From Vanessa cardui (Eukaryota; Arthropoda; Insecta; Lepidoptera; Nymphalidae), in contig NC_061134.1 in NCBI RefSeq assembly GCF_905220365.1, positions 2,619,001 to 2,683,000 of the forward strand: a stretch of DNA of 64,000 bases. The letters run 5' to 3'. The notes under the pieces are model-generated. The model was not told where the DNA came from, searched no databases, and saw only the letters and a program-made list of their open reading frames with translations. How positions within the stretch are numbered: the first letter of the stretch is position 1; each line of letters opens with the position of its first letter. This document shows, in pieces, positions 1 to 11,180 of this stretch. Made by a program: the position numbers and the translations under genes.

Positions 1-483
1 ATTGTAAACTTTTTTACGACTAAAAGAAGCTCACGGACTAGCTATCGTATTAGTCATTTGGAGCAGTTCTATTTCAGGTAGCAGTACTCATGAGTGCGTG
101 CAGTGATGATCGTTTACCAAAGGTTCCCTGTTAAACAACAGTCTATATCAAAAAAATATAATTTTCTTTCTATTCCCTCAAGCATAATGTGTAACAAAAT
201 TGGCATTGACATCAGGAACCAATAAAATTTGTCTCAAAGGTTTTCTATATTTATTACTTACAGTCACAAGCACTTCGATTAATTTATTAATGACTTAAGT
301 CATTTATCATTCGTTTCTGATTATACATTTTGAATAGAAGCACCTCGGACCAGCGAGGTCATAGTACCTATAATTACCCATTTGTCATAATTGATTACGT
401 ATCATTTGTAGTTGTTATTGTAGTTTAAATTTATTGAAGTGTAACGCTATCGTTGCCAACTTGCTGCTACTAAGAATAGCAAC

Positions 484-552
484 TATAAATCTAACCTGAG
501 ATTCGAACTCAGGAGATTCCTGACCATTGCTCATGATGACCAGCATAATAGA
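484..552 (-). repeat. tRNA-like B-box fragment (old SINE head?)
   Basis: Read on the minus strand this stretch contains GAGTTCGAATCTC, close to a pol III B box, preceded by an arm-like TCCTGA/TCAGGA pair. No full tRNA cloverleaf or matching acceptor stem can be drawn, so I take it for the head of an old tRNA-derived SINE. A decayed tRNA pseudogene is the alternative. Low confidence. Confidence 0.22.
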
Positions 553-644
553 CTACGTTTATATTATTTAACTGGTAACTCGACCTGGTAGGCACCGCCC
601 AAGGGGCAATGAAAGAATTGTTAACCATACTATAAATCTGTGTA

Positions 645-800
645 GGGCTTCCCCCCGCGAGATGGACGGATGATCTTGTCAAGTCCGCAGGTATCGCTGG
701 GTGCAGGCCGCCACTCGGTCAAGGTGGATGTCATTGGGAAAAGATTAAGTTCATCAGTGGACGTCTTACGGCTGACATGACATGAACCCTGGGGGTATAG
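645..800 (+). mobile_element. RTE-type LINE 3' end (dead fragment)
   Basis: One frame reads ARWTDDLVKSAG followed by a gapped tail, the C-terminal signature of RTE/BovB-type endonuclease-reverse transcriptases, which usually end ...ARWTDD..W...W..LGEA.VQQWTS. The second copy, at 25352, has the same signature and the same downstream DNA (GGCCGCYACT, GTCAAGGTGGA). Only the last ~50 codons are present and indels break the frame, so it is a 5'-truncated inactive copy. Class call good; subfamily not determined. Confidence 0.6.
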
Positions 801-2339
801 CAGATACTATGTTCTTTCCATCTTCAAACTGGACAGCAACAATTTTATGTATATATATGACGGTCGAATACATGATGAGTTTTGTTCAATTCATTCTATA
901 TTTGAATTAAGTACATGTAAAACAACAGCTAAATTGAAAGTCATAAATGTTAAGTATGTTGCTCTATTTTAAAACTTTAATCAATGAGTGATTCCGTTAC
1001 CAACTATCTTACCTAGCTCATTTATCACAATCCCGCGGGGCGGTCATGATGCACAGTTATTATCCCGTCTATAAAACTGGAGATAAATAGAAAGAACGGG
1101 AAAATAGACTAGGAATGTATCTTTGAGACATTTGCTACGAAATGATACAACTAAAAAAAGTACTTTATATTAAAAAAAATTAAACTGACATTTTAGGAAC
1201 AGAAAGGATAACAAAATTTAAAAACAGATTCATCTAAGTTTTAGCTAATTCGGTACATTTTTCTCGAGAGCAGTGCCAGCGAGATATAACAAAAAACACA
1301 AATTAAAAAATGCACTGAAGAAAATATAACCTCCTTTTTTAAACTCCCTTAAAATAGTATAAATATATTCACTTTACTTTTTTTTTTTATTTTAATCTTT
1401 TAATTGAATATCACACAGGGAAATAAGTAAGGAATAATACAATTACAATTTTCGCGACCTTATTGCTATATCAATGTGATTGAACCAAACTTGATAGAAG
1501 CCAAGACTACAAGATTACTTTTTTATCATTAAAGGCGTTTACACACTTATAAGTTATTTCATAAATACTTATATTTTATAAAATACGGCCACCGTGTACA
1601 CGGACAGTGTTGCGACGCGTAAACCAATTTCCGATGGCCGTGGGCCGCACTTCCGGCCGTGGTATGACGCGGGAAATATGCACAGATTAAAAATAGTTGG
1701 CCCTAACATGATGTTGCAGATTAAAATTTTGAAAGAGGAAGTTATTTTTAGATTAAAGAGGAATGTTTTATTAAAGTTTACCGTGAGCTATTTTAATGGA
1801 GTAGAGTTTAGTTTTAAATATATAGTACAAAATTCGTTAAACTTGGTTTTTTTTTTTTTAATTCCGTTATATATGTAAATATATGTAGAAAAATATAATA
1901 GACGGAAAACAAAAGTGGGTCTGATTCGGTTAGACAATTTTGCATGTCTGACAATAATTTAATAGGTTGGGTACATTGAGAAAGTTTTTTTTTCAATATT
2001 ATTTGTAAACATATATTAAATATACATTACATAAATACATGATATTTCGTTTAGTTTAGATTTTTTATAATTTAACTGAAATTTACTTCGATAGATTATA
2101 AACTACCGAATAACAATGCATTAAATGGTTCCGATTCAAAATAATCTTTTACAATCTAAATAGTTCACGAGATAGATCACAATCTAACGGTATTTACAAT
2201 TTTACAGCGATCTATAAAAAACAAAACAAGCATTTTATAAGTAAACACGACTGTTAAGACTTGTAACTTTATACTTAGAACCCTGTATCGTCTCAAAACT
2301 ACACTGAAAAGAACTTGCTTCAAACGATTTATTTGTGTT
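801..2339. other. AT-rich stretch without recognisable gene
   Basis: Mostly AT-rich unique-looking sequence with homopolymer runs. The one compositionally different patch is a GC-rich island at about 1587-1680. It starts just after a TATA-like TATTTTATAAAATA and contains the perfect 12-bp palindrome CCGTGTACACGG. A 94-codon frame runs through the island but loses coding character after about 30 codons. I call no gene here. Confidence 0.4.
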
Positions 2340-2460
2340 TCGGACTTATTTCAGTCGATATTTTACTTAACAAGACATTAGTAGATAATGTTGAAATATC
2401 GAGCTCCACCAAATAAAAATAAAAAGCTCGGTAAATAACCCGTTTTTAGTACTTGTAGTG
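2340..2460 (+). repeat. Interspersed repeat family P2, copy 1
   Basis: About 70 bp here (centred on GAAATATCGAGCTCCACC then AATAAAAATAAAAAG) recur with scattered differences at 24560-24650. The order is the same in both: AAGACATT.GTAGATAA.GT, GAAATATC.AGCTCCA, an AATAAAAATAAAA block and AAATA.CC. The GAAAUAUC plus GAGCTC arrangement resembles the ends of Penelope-like elements, but no coding part is present, so the class is an inference. Confidence 0.4.
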
Positions 2461-4673
2461 TGTTAGTAATAACAATGTGATATTTGAAAATTGTTTTATT
2501 TTTTTAATTATAACATGTATTCTTACTCTTTGTTCTTCAAGGCTAATTTCGCATAAAGTGACATTCAAAACTTCATTAAAGAGACATCATAATCGCTAGC
2601 TTCATATTTCGTAAATAACATGTGAGCTGGTAACTCATTAAGCGTACCTCGTTAGGCTCGTAACGATCTTCGTGTTACCAAGATCGGCGGAAAATCTCTG
2701 GATGCTATTACACTGATACGGATTGGTTCGCAAAGTTCGGAAGCAAGTAAATTTATACGTGAAGCGTTTTTATTGGTCGCTTGATTTTAGAAAATATTTC
2801 TCATTGGTCGAAATTTAAAAAAGAGGACATTATTTTCTCGAAAAATATTGCTCTAATCCCTTTCCTCCTCTGGTTGCTACCTTCCTGCTCTGGTTGTAGT
2901 ATTAATATTGAATCGTAATCGATTGTATCTTATATACTCTTACCTGCATTTGCTATGGTACCAGATTTGCCGACAGCGTTGTAAATTCTCCAGAAGTATT
3001 TAAAATTTATATTCATTATATAATCACTCTAAAATAATGATAATCTAATTATACAAATAAAATAAACGTTTTGTCCTGATCTGTATACAAAACGCAATAA
3101 TTATAAATAATAAATTAATAATTACGTTAAGCAAACAGAAGTTTTGCTTTCCTTATCCTACCTCGCTCGACTCAAAAATTAGATTAATCGTCTACTTTCA
3201 GTCCAATTTAGAAAGAGTTGTTTTTTTTTAAAGTCAGCTAAAAATAAAAACATGTTACAAATTACTTCGCGGTGTAAAAACATTCCCGCTAACTTTGACT
3301 TGACGTGCCCTAATGAGAAATTTCCGAACGAACTGAACTAATGAACAGTTCTAAATTATGCTTTATTGCTATTACAATAGTATTTATTTTAGCACTGATT
3401 CTGACACGAACTCTCTATGAGTATTGATTTTGAAAAAACAGCTTAATTTATGAGGCGATTTATTTATTACAATGAGGAATTACTATTTATTGATAACATC
3501 ATTAGTAACAAGATAAAGTATATATATTTCGCAGAACAACGACAGGTTAAAAGTAATTTTAATTTTTTTTTGTGGATTCGTTTCAAATGAAGAGGTTAGA
3601 CTCGTATATAGGTTTTACCAACCACTTTTTAATTTGCTATGATTACACATTAACTCCTGAATAATGTTTTGAGTTTAAAAGTCACAATTTTTTCCTTATT
3701 TAATCTATAATTGTAATAATAATTTGAGACGTTATATATTAGACATAAAAGCGGTTTTGCCATTGTTCTACGATTACAATTATAATATTTTAAATTAAAG
3801 TTCGTCAAAATTACGAACAGATATATAAATATTATATATCTTAATTGAAGCTAAAGTAATTCATTTTGTAATTATTTTTTTTATCTGATCTCTTACGCTG
3901 TATAACGTAATACCTTTGCCTGAGAGAAATAATAAAAGAAAAAATATGACCTGTCAGCTGCCAATCAAAATACAAATGTAAATGGCGGAATACAAAAATT
4001 AAGTACCAATAAACATTACGTGTACAATAATCTAATGAGAATTAATCATGAAAACTCAATAAAACTTTATCTTGATTTTTAAAAATAAACCGACCCTTGC
4101 GTGTACACTGAAACATATGAATTACATTTTTATACTAATTAGGCTAAATATTTATGACGTTTGATTCCTTAATTTCTTTTTTCAAGCATAAATACTGTAT
4201 AATTACTTTTACTATTATTTATTAAAGAATAACGACATAGAAAAACGAAATATACAAGTACTAAGAAATATAATAAATCCTTTTCTAAGCTATTGTAATT
4301 TCAGTAGTTTGGGATTGTTTTCTAATGACAGCTCAATCATATTTAAAATATGAAATAGTGTTACATGCCAGTATTAAATGCTATGCCATACAAAATAATA
4401 TTAATTACAGTTTAACACATTATTGATCGATTAATTACAATAATACTTGTATAAAAAAAGTAAATTCTGTAGCTCCTGCTTTATTCATTATATGCAATAA
4501 TAATGTGATATAAATTATGATATAGAATCAAATGTCATAACACCGTATTGAAGGCTGGGGTTACTATGTAAAACTATAGTTAATTCTTACTTGAAGACGA
4601 ATACTATGATGCAGGACGTAGTCCTCTGTGTCTACTATTCTGATCTTGCTATAGAGACAGAACATAAAAAAAA
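2461..4673. other. Unique AT-rich DNA, nothing recognised
   Basis: No ORF of note, no tRNA-like head and no match to the other repeats of the window. A slightly GC-richer patch at 2640-2740 has an open minus-strand frame of about 30 codons, but no splice signals or start support it. Sequence is otherwise poly-A/T-rich and consistent with intergenic or intronic DNA. Confidence 0.4.
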
Positions 4674-4685
4674 GTCTATTATCCT

Positions 4686-6402
4686 AATGTTGTCTTAAAT
4701 TTTCGCGATGATTACACATTTAAATAAAACTATTTATAACGGATGAAACTATATATAATCACTCGTGCCTACATGTGCAAAGCCTCCAAAACTGTATGGG
4801 TTACCTAAGATCCACAAAACTGGTGCTCCGCTGCGTCCTATTGTAAGCCAAATCGATACACCAACATATAGATTGGCTCAACACATAGCAAGGACACTAT
4901 CACCCCTCCGAGGACACACTGCGGCGTATGTCAAGGATTCTTACCAGTTTGTTGGTGAAATCAAAGACCTTAAATTAACCAACAATGAGACAATGGTTAG
5001 TTTTGATGTCCAGTCATTGTTTACCTGCTTACCCATACAAGACTGCATCGAAATTGTCAAGAGGAAACTACAGACACGCAACATGCCTATTGAATATGCA
5101 GTGCTGTTACATCACTGCCTAACATCTGGTTATTTATTGTGGAATGATGAATTCTATGTACAAGTTGACGGGGTAGCCATGGGTTCTCCAGTATCCCCCG
5201 TGGTCGCCGATTTATTCATGGAAGACCTGGAGGAGAGGGCTCTTCGCTCCGGACCTATAACACCTAGGTTTTATAAACGGTACGTAGATGACACTTTCAC
5301 AATATTACCTAGTGATCTGACATCTGCATTTTTAGTACATCTTAATTCTATAAATAAAAACATTCAATTTACTATGGAATTAGAGGCAAATAATTCTTTA
5401 GCTTTCCTTGACATCCTTATTATCAGGAATCCTGACAATACATTAAGTCACACAGTTTATAGGAAACCCACACACACCAACAAATACCTCAATGGTGACT
5501 CGCACCACCACCCTAGCCAGTTAGCTACCGTTGGCAAATCTTTGTTTCAGAGAGCCCACCATCTCTGTGATGCTGAACACCTAGAGGACGAGCTACGTCA
5601 GGTCAAGCTTGCACTCCACCAAAACAAGCTGCCCGTGCCTCCCCAGCATCGCAGAAGCCGTATCAAGCCACCCACAGTTGAGCGACAACCTGCATTTCTA
5701 CCATATGTGAAGGGAGTTACAGACAGGATTGGCAACATCTTGAAGCGAGCTTCAATTAAAACCGTTTACAAGCCTCATAAGAAAGTGAGCCAGTTCTTGA
5801 GACCTATCAAGAGTAATATTCCTTTACAAACTGCAGGAGTATATAAACTCGAATGTGAGTGTGGTTTATCTTACATAGGCCAAACAAAGAGAAGTATCGG
5901 TACCAGGGTCAAGGAACATATAGGAGATGTCAAAAATAGGCGTTCTTCTAAGTCTGCAGTCTGTGAACATGCTCTGGATAAACCTAACCATTTTATCCGA
6001 TTTGATAAACCACAGATCCTCGCTAGAGAACACAGATTCATTCCTAGAATGATACGCGAGGCTATTGAAATTCAAAAACATCCGAACTTCAATAGAGAAG
6101 ATGGTTGGAGACTTTCTAACACCTGGGATCCACTTATTAAAAATTTAAAATCCCAAATCCAACAGACTGCAAGACCTAAAGATACAGTTAGTGCCTTCTG
6201 CGTGCAACCGGAACGTTACTCAAGATATCAATTGAGAAATCGTTGGCGGTAGTTGTTAATAATATTTCCTTTGTTCTTCAAATAGACAAATGTCATCTTA
6301 GTCTGCCCGTGACCACGAACACTGCAAAGTGCTCGAAACGTCGGGATGTTTAAAAATAATTAATATACGCGATTCATCCGTTATAAATAGTTTTATTTAA
6401 AT
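4686..6402 (+). mobile_element. Penelope-like retroelement (5'-truncated copy)
   Basis: The element is bracketed by the 12-bp direct repeat GTCTATTATCCT (4674-4685 and 6403-6414), read as a target-site duplication. Its ends form an inverted repeat of about 30 bp: 4717-4747 (contains AAATAAAACTATTTATAACG) against 6373-6403. Between them lie a short leader, one long frame with RT and GIY-YIG domains, and a 3' region with a CGAAACGTCGGGATG motif. The first 15-60 bp and the 3' region reappear in the 165-bp element at 52370. Low divergence of the duplication and an open frame argue for a fairly recent insertion. Missing N-terminal coding sequence makes it non-autonomous. Confidence 0.85.
4765..6252 (+). 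CDS. Penelope-like RT + GIY-YIG endonuclease, N-terminally truncated
   Basis: An open frame of 495 codons with no internal stop. Reverse transcriptase motifs are visible in order: KLYGLPKIHK (about residues 9-18), RPIVS (24-28), SFDVQSLFT (79-87), GVAMGSPVSP (136-145), the catalytic YVDD (173-176) and a FLDI block near 214. The C-terminus is a GIY-YIG endonuclease: GVYKLECECG (358-367), SYIGQT (369-374), following R and H residues, and the acidic REAIEI helix. RT followed by GIY-YIG is the diagnostic order of Penelope-like elements, which use it for target-primed reverse transcription. Full-length PLE proteins are usually several hundred residues longer; here the N-terminal region and the first RT block are missing. 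The frame opens at a GTG after an upstream stop and has no ATG until residue 76 or later. It is therefore a truncated retroelement gene, not a host gene. Confidence 0.88.
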   Translation: MPTCAKPPKLYGLPKIHKTGAPLRPIVSQIDTPTYRLAQHIARTLSPLRGHTAAYVKDSYQFVGEIKDLKLTNNETMVSFDVQSLFTCLPIQDCIEIVKRKLQTRNMPIEYAVLLHHCLTSGYLLWNDEFYVQVDGVAMGSPVSPVVADLFMEDLEERALRSGPITPRFYKRYVDDTFTILPSDLTSAFLVHLNSINKNIQFTMELEANNSLAFLDILIIRNPDNTLSHTVYRKPTHTNKYLNGDSHHHPSQLATVGKSLFQRAHHLCDAEHLEDELRQVKLALHQNKLPVPPQHRRSRIKPPTVERQPAFLPYVKGVTDRIGNILKRASIKTVYKPHKKVSQFLRPIKSNIPLQTAGVYKLECECGLSYIGQTKRSIGTRVKEHIGDVKNRRSSKSAVCEHALDKPNHFIRFDKPQILAREHRFIPRMIREAIEIQKHPNFNREDGWRLSNTWDPLIKNLKSQIQQTARPKDTVSAFCVQPERYSRYQLRNRWR

Positions 6403-6414
6403 GTCTATTATCCT

Positions 6415-6633
6415 GTCATACAAAATATAACGGCATTAAATTTATATGTAGTATAGTCTGTCTAATATTATTTCTGAGTTTCTTAGACAGCATTGGCGTA
6501 GTAGGGTTTTGTTATTTCAGTTATTGGAGGGTTGTGCTCACCCCTGCTAGGCTGTGCTATGTTTGAGGGAGAAAAAACATTCGTATATTATCACTGATAA
6601 GATTCACCAGTGGTAAATATGTAAGAACAATAC
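6415..6633. other. Short unique spacer
   Basis: Sequence between the PLE target duplication and the candidate minus-strand exon. A purine-rich GAGGGAGAAAAAA stretch is present. No repeat or coding signal was recognised. Confidence 0.35.
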
Positions 6634-6723
6634 CTTGCTTCTATTTCTCGGATCTCTAAAATCTTCCTTGGAAGCCTTCCTCCTCTTATCCTTAAGGATC
6701 ATACGCGCCGCTGCAAAAGCCAT
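6634..6723 (-). CDS. Candidate first coding exon, basic N-terminus (unknown gene)
   Basis: On the minus strand an ATG at 6723 opens exactly 30 codons, MAFAAARMILKDKRRKASKE then DFRDPRNRSK, ending at AAG|GTATTG, a usable but not ideal splice donor. The peptide is rich in K/R with an alanine-rich start; I do not recognise it. Upstream on the same strand lie an in-frame stop, about 50-90 nt of leader-like sequence, and a TATA-like TATAAAA at about 6800-6806, close to 30 nt before an AATCAAAGTG start-like site. This composition stands out from the flanking AT-rich DNA. No following exon was found between 6633 and the window start, where the PLE would lie in the intron. It could equally be a fragment of an unrecognised repeat. 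Confidence 0.33.
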
Positions 6724-6809
6724 CTCGTAACCTTTAATTCACTTGAAGACACTTATCACGAACACTTTGATTGTAGATTTATTTTGATCACAGTCAAGAT
6801 TTTATAAAT

Positions 6810-7654
6810 TGACTTTTTTTTAAATTTTATTCTTCACTTAATAGTTAATAAAAATTATTGCCTTCGTTCGTTGTTTTTTTTTTGTTGTAAAAATTGTTAT
6901 TCGTTTTTTTAATTTATAATCTGTAAAATTTTAGTGAAGGTGATTCGACGTTATTAAATTAAAAAGTTAAAAATAATGTTGTCATTCGTTTTTATCTCAC
7001 TGTTCTCCTTGACTATTTTATTTACAATAATAAAGAACGTTTAATATGCTTTTATACGTTTTATACATGACCTTTTTGTTTGCAGCTATAAAATATACCC
7101 ATTATTACGGTAAATACTTTGTTATGGCACAAACAAAGTATTGAATAATTAACATTAATATAAAATAATTCGTCTCTTATCTAGGTTGATTTTTTTTTGT
7201 TTATGCAAACTATGATTCTAATCCAAGATCTCGAGATACGCAGCCTTATAATTTAGTTAGCTAACGAGGTAATCAACCGTACTTTGGATTGCTTAATATT
7301 TGTAAAATATAAAGCTACCAATTTACATCGAACGCTCTAAAATATTAACATAAATATTACTTCTGAGCCTTCATTTACATATCACCAAGAATCCGTTAAA
7401 TAAAGTTATCCTATATAGACTTCGCAGTCACAAATAAAAAAATCTTATCACAGTCTCCATATTTTTAGAGGATATAAAATCTTAAACGAACAAGCAATAA
7501 TACACCAGAAACGTAACGATATAGGGAATATAATCGCAAGTCACATGAGGTCGTACGATGAAATGGTTCTGAGCAACCGTTTGATTTATGCTTCAAAAAA
7601 TTGGTTACTTTATCTACGACGCTGCTCTAGTGTTAGTGAATACACTGTAGTTTT
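6810..7654. other. AT-rich stretch, nothing recognised
   Basis: Low-complexity T-runs at 6815-6915, then unremarkable AT-rich DNA. No supported ORF, repeat or RNA gene. Confidence 0.35.
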
Positions 7655-7800
7655 TCATGCAACGTGTGCAGGTTTTCTCACGGTGTTCTCATCACCGCCG
7701 CGCAACGAGATGAATTATAAAAGCATATTAAGCGAATGAATTTTCAGTTGTTCTTGTCTACGTTTTAATCCAGAATCAACGCTTAAGACTTAAGACTGTC
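7655..7800 (-). mobile_element. tRNA-SINE (family 1), decayed 5' half
   Basis: Matches the middle and head of the abundant family-1 SINE read on the minus strand: GTGCAGGTTTTCTCACGGTG, CACCGCC, ACGAGATGAATTATAAA, then a decayed CTTGTCTACGTTTTAATCC in place of the B-box segment. The 3' tail is missing. An apparent 64-codon ORF across it is a by-product of the repeat. Confidence 0.55.
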
Positions 7801-9620
7801 TTATAACTCAAAAAAATTGGATTGGTAAATAAATCCTGTAATATTATGAGCAACATTATGAACTCGAATAAAATAAAATAGATAGGTGGGAGAACAAGAG
7901 GCTTATTTCTTGTTTGAAAGAAACGAATTCATGAAAATATATCCTGAACTAAAAAAAAAATATGCAAGGTCCAAGACAAAAAAGAAATCGTATAATTTTC
8001 CAATTCCCTTTTAAAAGCATTTTAAAAAGAAAGATGAACAAACCCTCAACCTGAGGTATTTGGTTGAGGTATTCCCAGATGCTATACAATATACCTATAT
8101 ACATTTCTATACCTTCAATACACCGAAGTTATATCAACAAAGAACTTTATATCTATTTGAGCGGAATACTGCGCAAAATATTTATTTTGCTGATGTACGG
8201 AAACTGCTTAAATGGCGGTATTTTTACAGGTATCCCTTAGATTCATTCTTTATAAATAACGCACCTGCAAGCTCAAGGTGTTATAAAAGTCCATGGGGTA
8301 GGTTGATATGATTATAATTTTTTATATGTGTTTTAGTATAAAAAATGTCTTGGAATTGAATTTCTTGTTCATTTAAAAGTTTTAGGACTTTTTCTATTAT
8401 TATTTATCATTTTATTTGTGCATATTCAATAAATAAATGTAACGTATATTTATGTTGGCTATTACTGTTTCGTTACTTTAAAATTTAAGAAATCAAGTTT
8501 AACCAAATCTATTCACTCACGAATGCATGTTCCATGTATCATTATCACCTTTTTAGCTAGATGGTACTCGCCCAAAAAGATGTACCTAAACTGATTAAAG
8601 AGTTGGCGGAAATTAAAAAAAAAAAGCAAACATGGACCATATATCATATACCCATATTAAAATTTTAAATTTACTTCGAACAAAGGCCAAATCAAAATCT
8701 GCCAAAGTAACATCATCAGAAGGATCTCCAATATACATTGCTTTTAAGTATTGACGTTCGCGTCGATTTCACGCTAGCACTCAAAACCTCAATTAGGAAC
8801 GTAAACACTCTGAAACTTTGACGTTTAGAGGAAACGAGTGAGACTGTCAGCTTTCTCCTTTCAATTACCTTCAAACTTCGCTAATGGAAGCGGAGAAAGG
8901 CTCTGTGACAGATAACAAGACCGCGAACCTTAATAAGGTTCTGCTTTGAGAGAAACTTGTAACAGAATTAGATAATTGTACGAAATAGTAAAACTTTTTA
9001 CAAGATTTTCGAGAAACCGAAGAAATTATGAAACAGAACAAAGGCCATTCCTATCTTTTTTATTGATATAGGTATTTTCGATTATTTAATATCAGACGTA
9101 GAATGAGAAAATCATTGGATAACAATTCGACTTTATAAATATATTATAAAAAATATATATCATACACTCACGTCTACAGTTCAAATCTTTATAAGCATTA
9201 AATATTCTGTGCGTCTGTAGCTGCGATCATCCTAAACGGTTAAAGGATTGTTATGAAAATTTTGGTGAGAATTTCAGTATCCCTTTAAGGTTTTATTGGA
9301 CCCAGGAATTGCCGTTCCGATCAGGAAATAAATAAAATTCTTATTTCATCCGGATTAAGTAGGGACGAGCAGCCCATATTTGTTACAATTACTCCAATTC
9401 GTACTTGCACGTCACTCCTGGTATACCTTACTTAGCTTTTATAATTGTTTAAATTTGTTTCAGTGTCGGTCACCGCACTCTTTGACTAGTCAAATCACTA
9501 TCACTAACACGTATACTTTGTAACGGATCCAGAATGTCATAATATGGAGTAGCGGTCACCTCATAGCAATACGAGCAAATGTATTTTTATTCGCTGGATA
9601 AAATCAATTCCTCCATATGA
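7801..9620. other. Mostly unique DNA; one imperfect hairpin
   Basis: No recognised gene. At 8848-8912 there is an imperfect inverted repeat (CTGTCAGCTTTCTCC against GGAGAAAGGCTCTGTGACAG). An 21-codon ORF starting MEAEKGS (ATG at about 8884) sits in its right arm and runs into AAG|GTTCTG. An 83-codon frame at 8060-8311 has no coding character. Confidence 0.35.
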
Positions 9621-9840
9621 AGTGGGGGGGGGATATGATGCACGCCGGAACCTAAGGCGCCAGCTAAAAAAATTGCTGTGTCAACTCCCTCTTTTTAGGG
9701 GGCATCGCTTGCGCATGCTACTCTGGCGCCTCAACCGTTTGCCCACTCTTATAGGCCTCCGCACTTTATCTCCACCAGGAAATACATCTAGGGCCATACT
9801 ACATTGCTTATTTGCCTTTGTATTGCTTATCAAGCAATAG
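9621..9840. repeat. GC-rich patch, possible unclassified repeat
   Basis: After a run of nine or ten Gs there is about 200 bp much richer in GC than its surroundings, with two GGCGCC sites (about 9655 and 9725) and a C-rich tail. The plus frame is open for 72 codons but has no motif I recognise. G-run plus abrupt composition change suggests an inserted element. No duplication or inverted ends were found. Confidence 0.3.
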
Positions 9841-10375
9841 ACTTGATTTAATCTCAAGCGCTAGTAAAAATTATAATTCTAAAGCTGAAGAAACGAGTGT
9901 TAAAACAGTCTTTCAACCTTTTAAAGCCAAAAAATAAAACAAATTGACACCCTCAAGGGCCCTCACGTCGAGTTCCTCCTACTTTACGAGAGGAAGCATA
10001 CAAAGTCGGGAGTCGAGAGCTCTCAGTCACATCAGCCTGGGGTTATAATTACATTGCCAAGGGATAATAAACTGTGCACAATGGGCTCAAGATAAATTTT
10101 CGTTTGCGATGTAATTCAGAAGTAGTTAAGCAAAATTAGAGACTGAACGTTAATATTTTTTCATTATTTTTATTGTGGGTTCTTGTAGTATTCTCCTCTT
10201 TGTGTTTGTGGTGTTTTAATAAAAAGTTTAGTCTTGAAACCGAATTTTTTAAATTAAATTTCTTGTTCGCATTAACAAGTTTTCGTTTTTACACTAAATT
10301 CTTTTCTTATTCATAATAAAAAAAAAAATTAAGAAATTAATGTAAAGTGTTAATTATATTCGTGCTTCTTATTTC
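9841..10375. other. Spacer, nothing firm
   Basis: Contains a GC-richer block at 9945-10060 (CCTCAAGGGCCCTCACGTCG and on) whose AGTTCCTCC.ACTTTAC core is also seen at 26440-26460, too short to call a family. The remainder is AT-rich. Confidence 0.3.
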
Positions 10376-10562
10376 ATTTCATTTTATTCAGATTCTACCG
10401 AGAAGAACCGGTAAGAAACTCAGTAGTTAATATTTTTTTTTAATTAAAAAATAATTATTTAAATTAATATATCCTGCTTGGCAGTCCACAGGTATTAACT
10501 CCACGCTTTTTTATCGTCTATAAAATCTAGTATCTCATGCCTTTTTGACCAATGTATTTTTA
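10376..10562 (-). mobile_element. LINE 3'-tail repeat (family 3)
   Basis: Contains GATTCTACCGAGAAGAACCG, GCAAGAAACTCAGTAGTTA-like sequence, then CTTGGCAGTCCACAGGTATT and a block ending ATCTAGTATCTCATG. The same blocks in the same order occur at 54660-54960. The opposite-strand copies (25517, 30290, 50690) end in AATAAA-containing tails and GAGTTT or GATTTT repeats, so the true 3' end lies at the low-coordinate side here. I take the family for the 3' untranslated tail of a Jockey-like LINE or a SINE sharing it. Confidence 0.5.
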
Positions 10563-11180
10563 TAAACTAAAAATTTACGAAAGTTAGTTATTTGAATTTA
10601 TGAAACGGCAAAGTTAAAAATGTCTGCGGAATTAGGATACCTTAATAGGATACCTTTCCTCACGGAGGATTTAAACGCAGGATTATGAACTCACGAGAAA
10701 CAAATATTAACAACAATTAAAATTAATATTATCATTTTTAATAAAATACGTTAAACAATAAACATTATATGATCTAATTTCCATTATTTGTTGCCTTCCT
10801 CATCTCACGCACACTAAAACATCTTGTAAGCTCGAGTGTCATTCACTCACACTAATGCACGCTAATAATAATATCTAATTAAACATAGTGAGGCACTCCT
10901 TCATGTGCGAATACATCTCTAAATAATTACAGATTTTAGGGGTTTAATTAATATTCTATACAACTTCCTATCAACGTTGAATCACGATTGAAAGATTGAA
11001 AACTGACATACAACGACGATTGTTTTGATGTATCATGTACATATTATGTTCATTGTTAATGGTATAATTTATGTACGTACTTGTTGTTATATTATACTGA
11101 AGTGCAGAACACGAAATATCAAAAGCATAAGGTATTTAAAATTATAGACTAACTATTTCACAGAGCTGAGACAGCCCAGT
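10563..11180. other. AT-rich spacer
   Basis: No recognisable gene, repeat or RNA; ends in a short direct repetition of GAGCTGAGA.GGCCCAGT at 11163-11195 that leads into the next SINE. Confidence 0.3.

Noticed and set aside
1594..1878. 94-codon plus frame
   Set aside because: Only its first 30 codons look different from noise; the rest is AT-rich low-complexity translation and there is no motif.
4765..6252. Host telomerase or domesticated RT
   Set aside because: Flanking target duplication, terminal inverted repeats and the RT-plus-GIY-YIG order identify a transposable Penelope-like element.
8884..8949. Short ORF MEAEKGSVTDNKTANLNKVLL with AAG|GTTCTG
   Set aside because: Only 21 codons, weak donor, and the start lies within the arm of an imperfect hairpin; not enough to call an exon.
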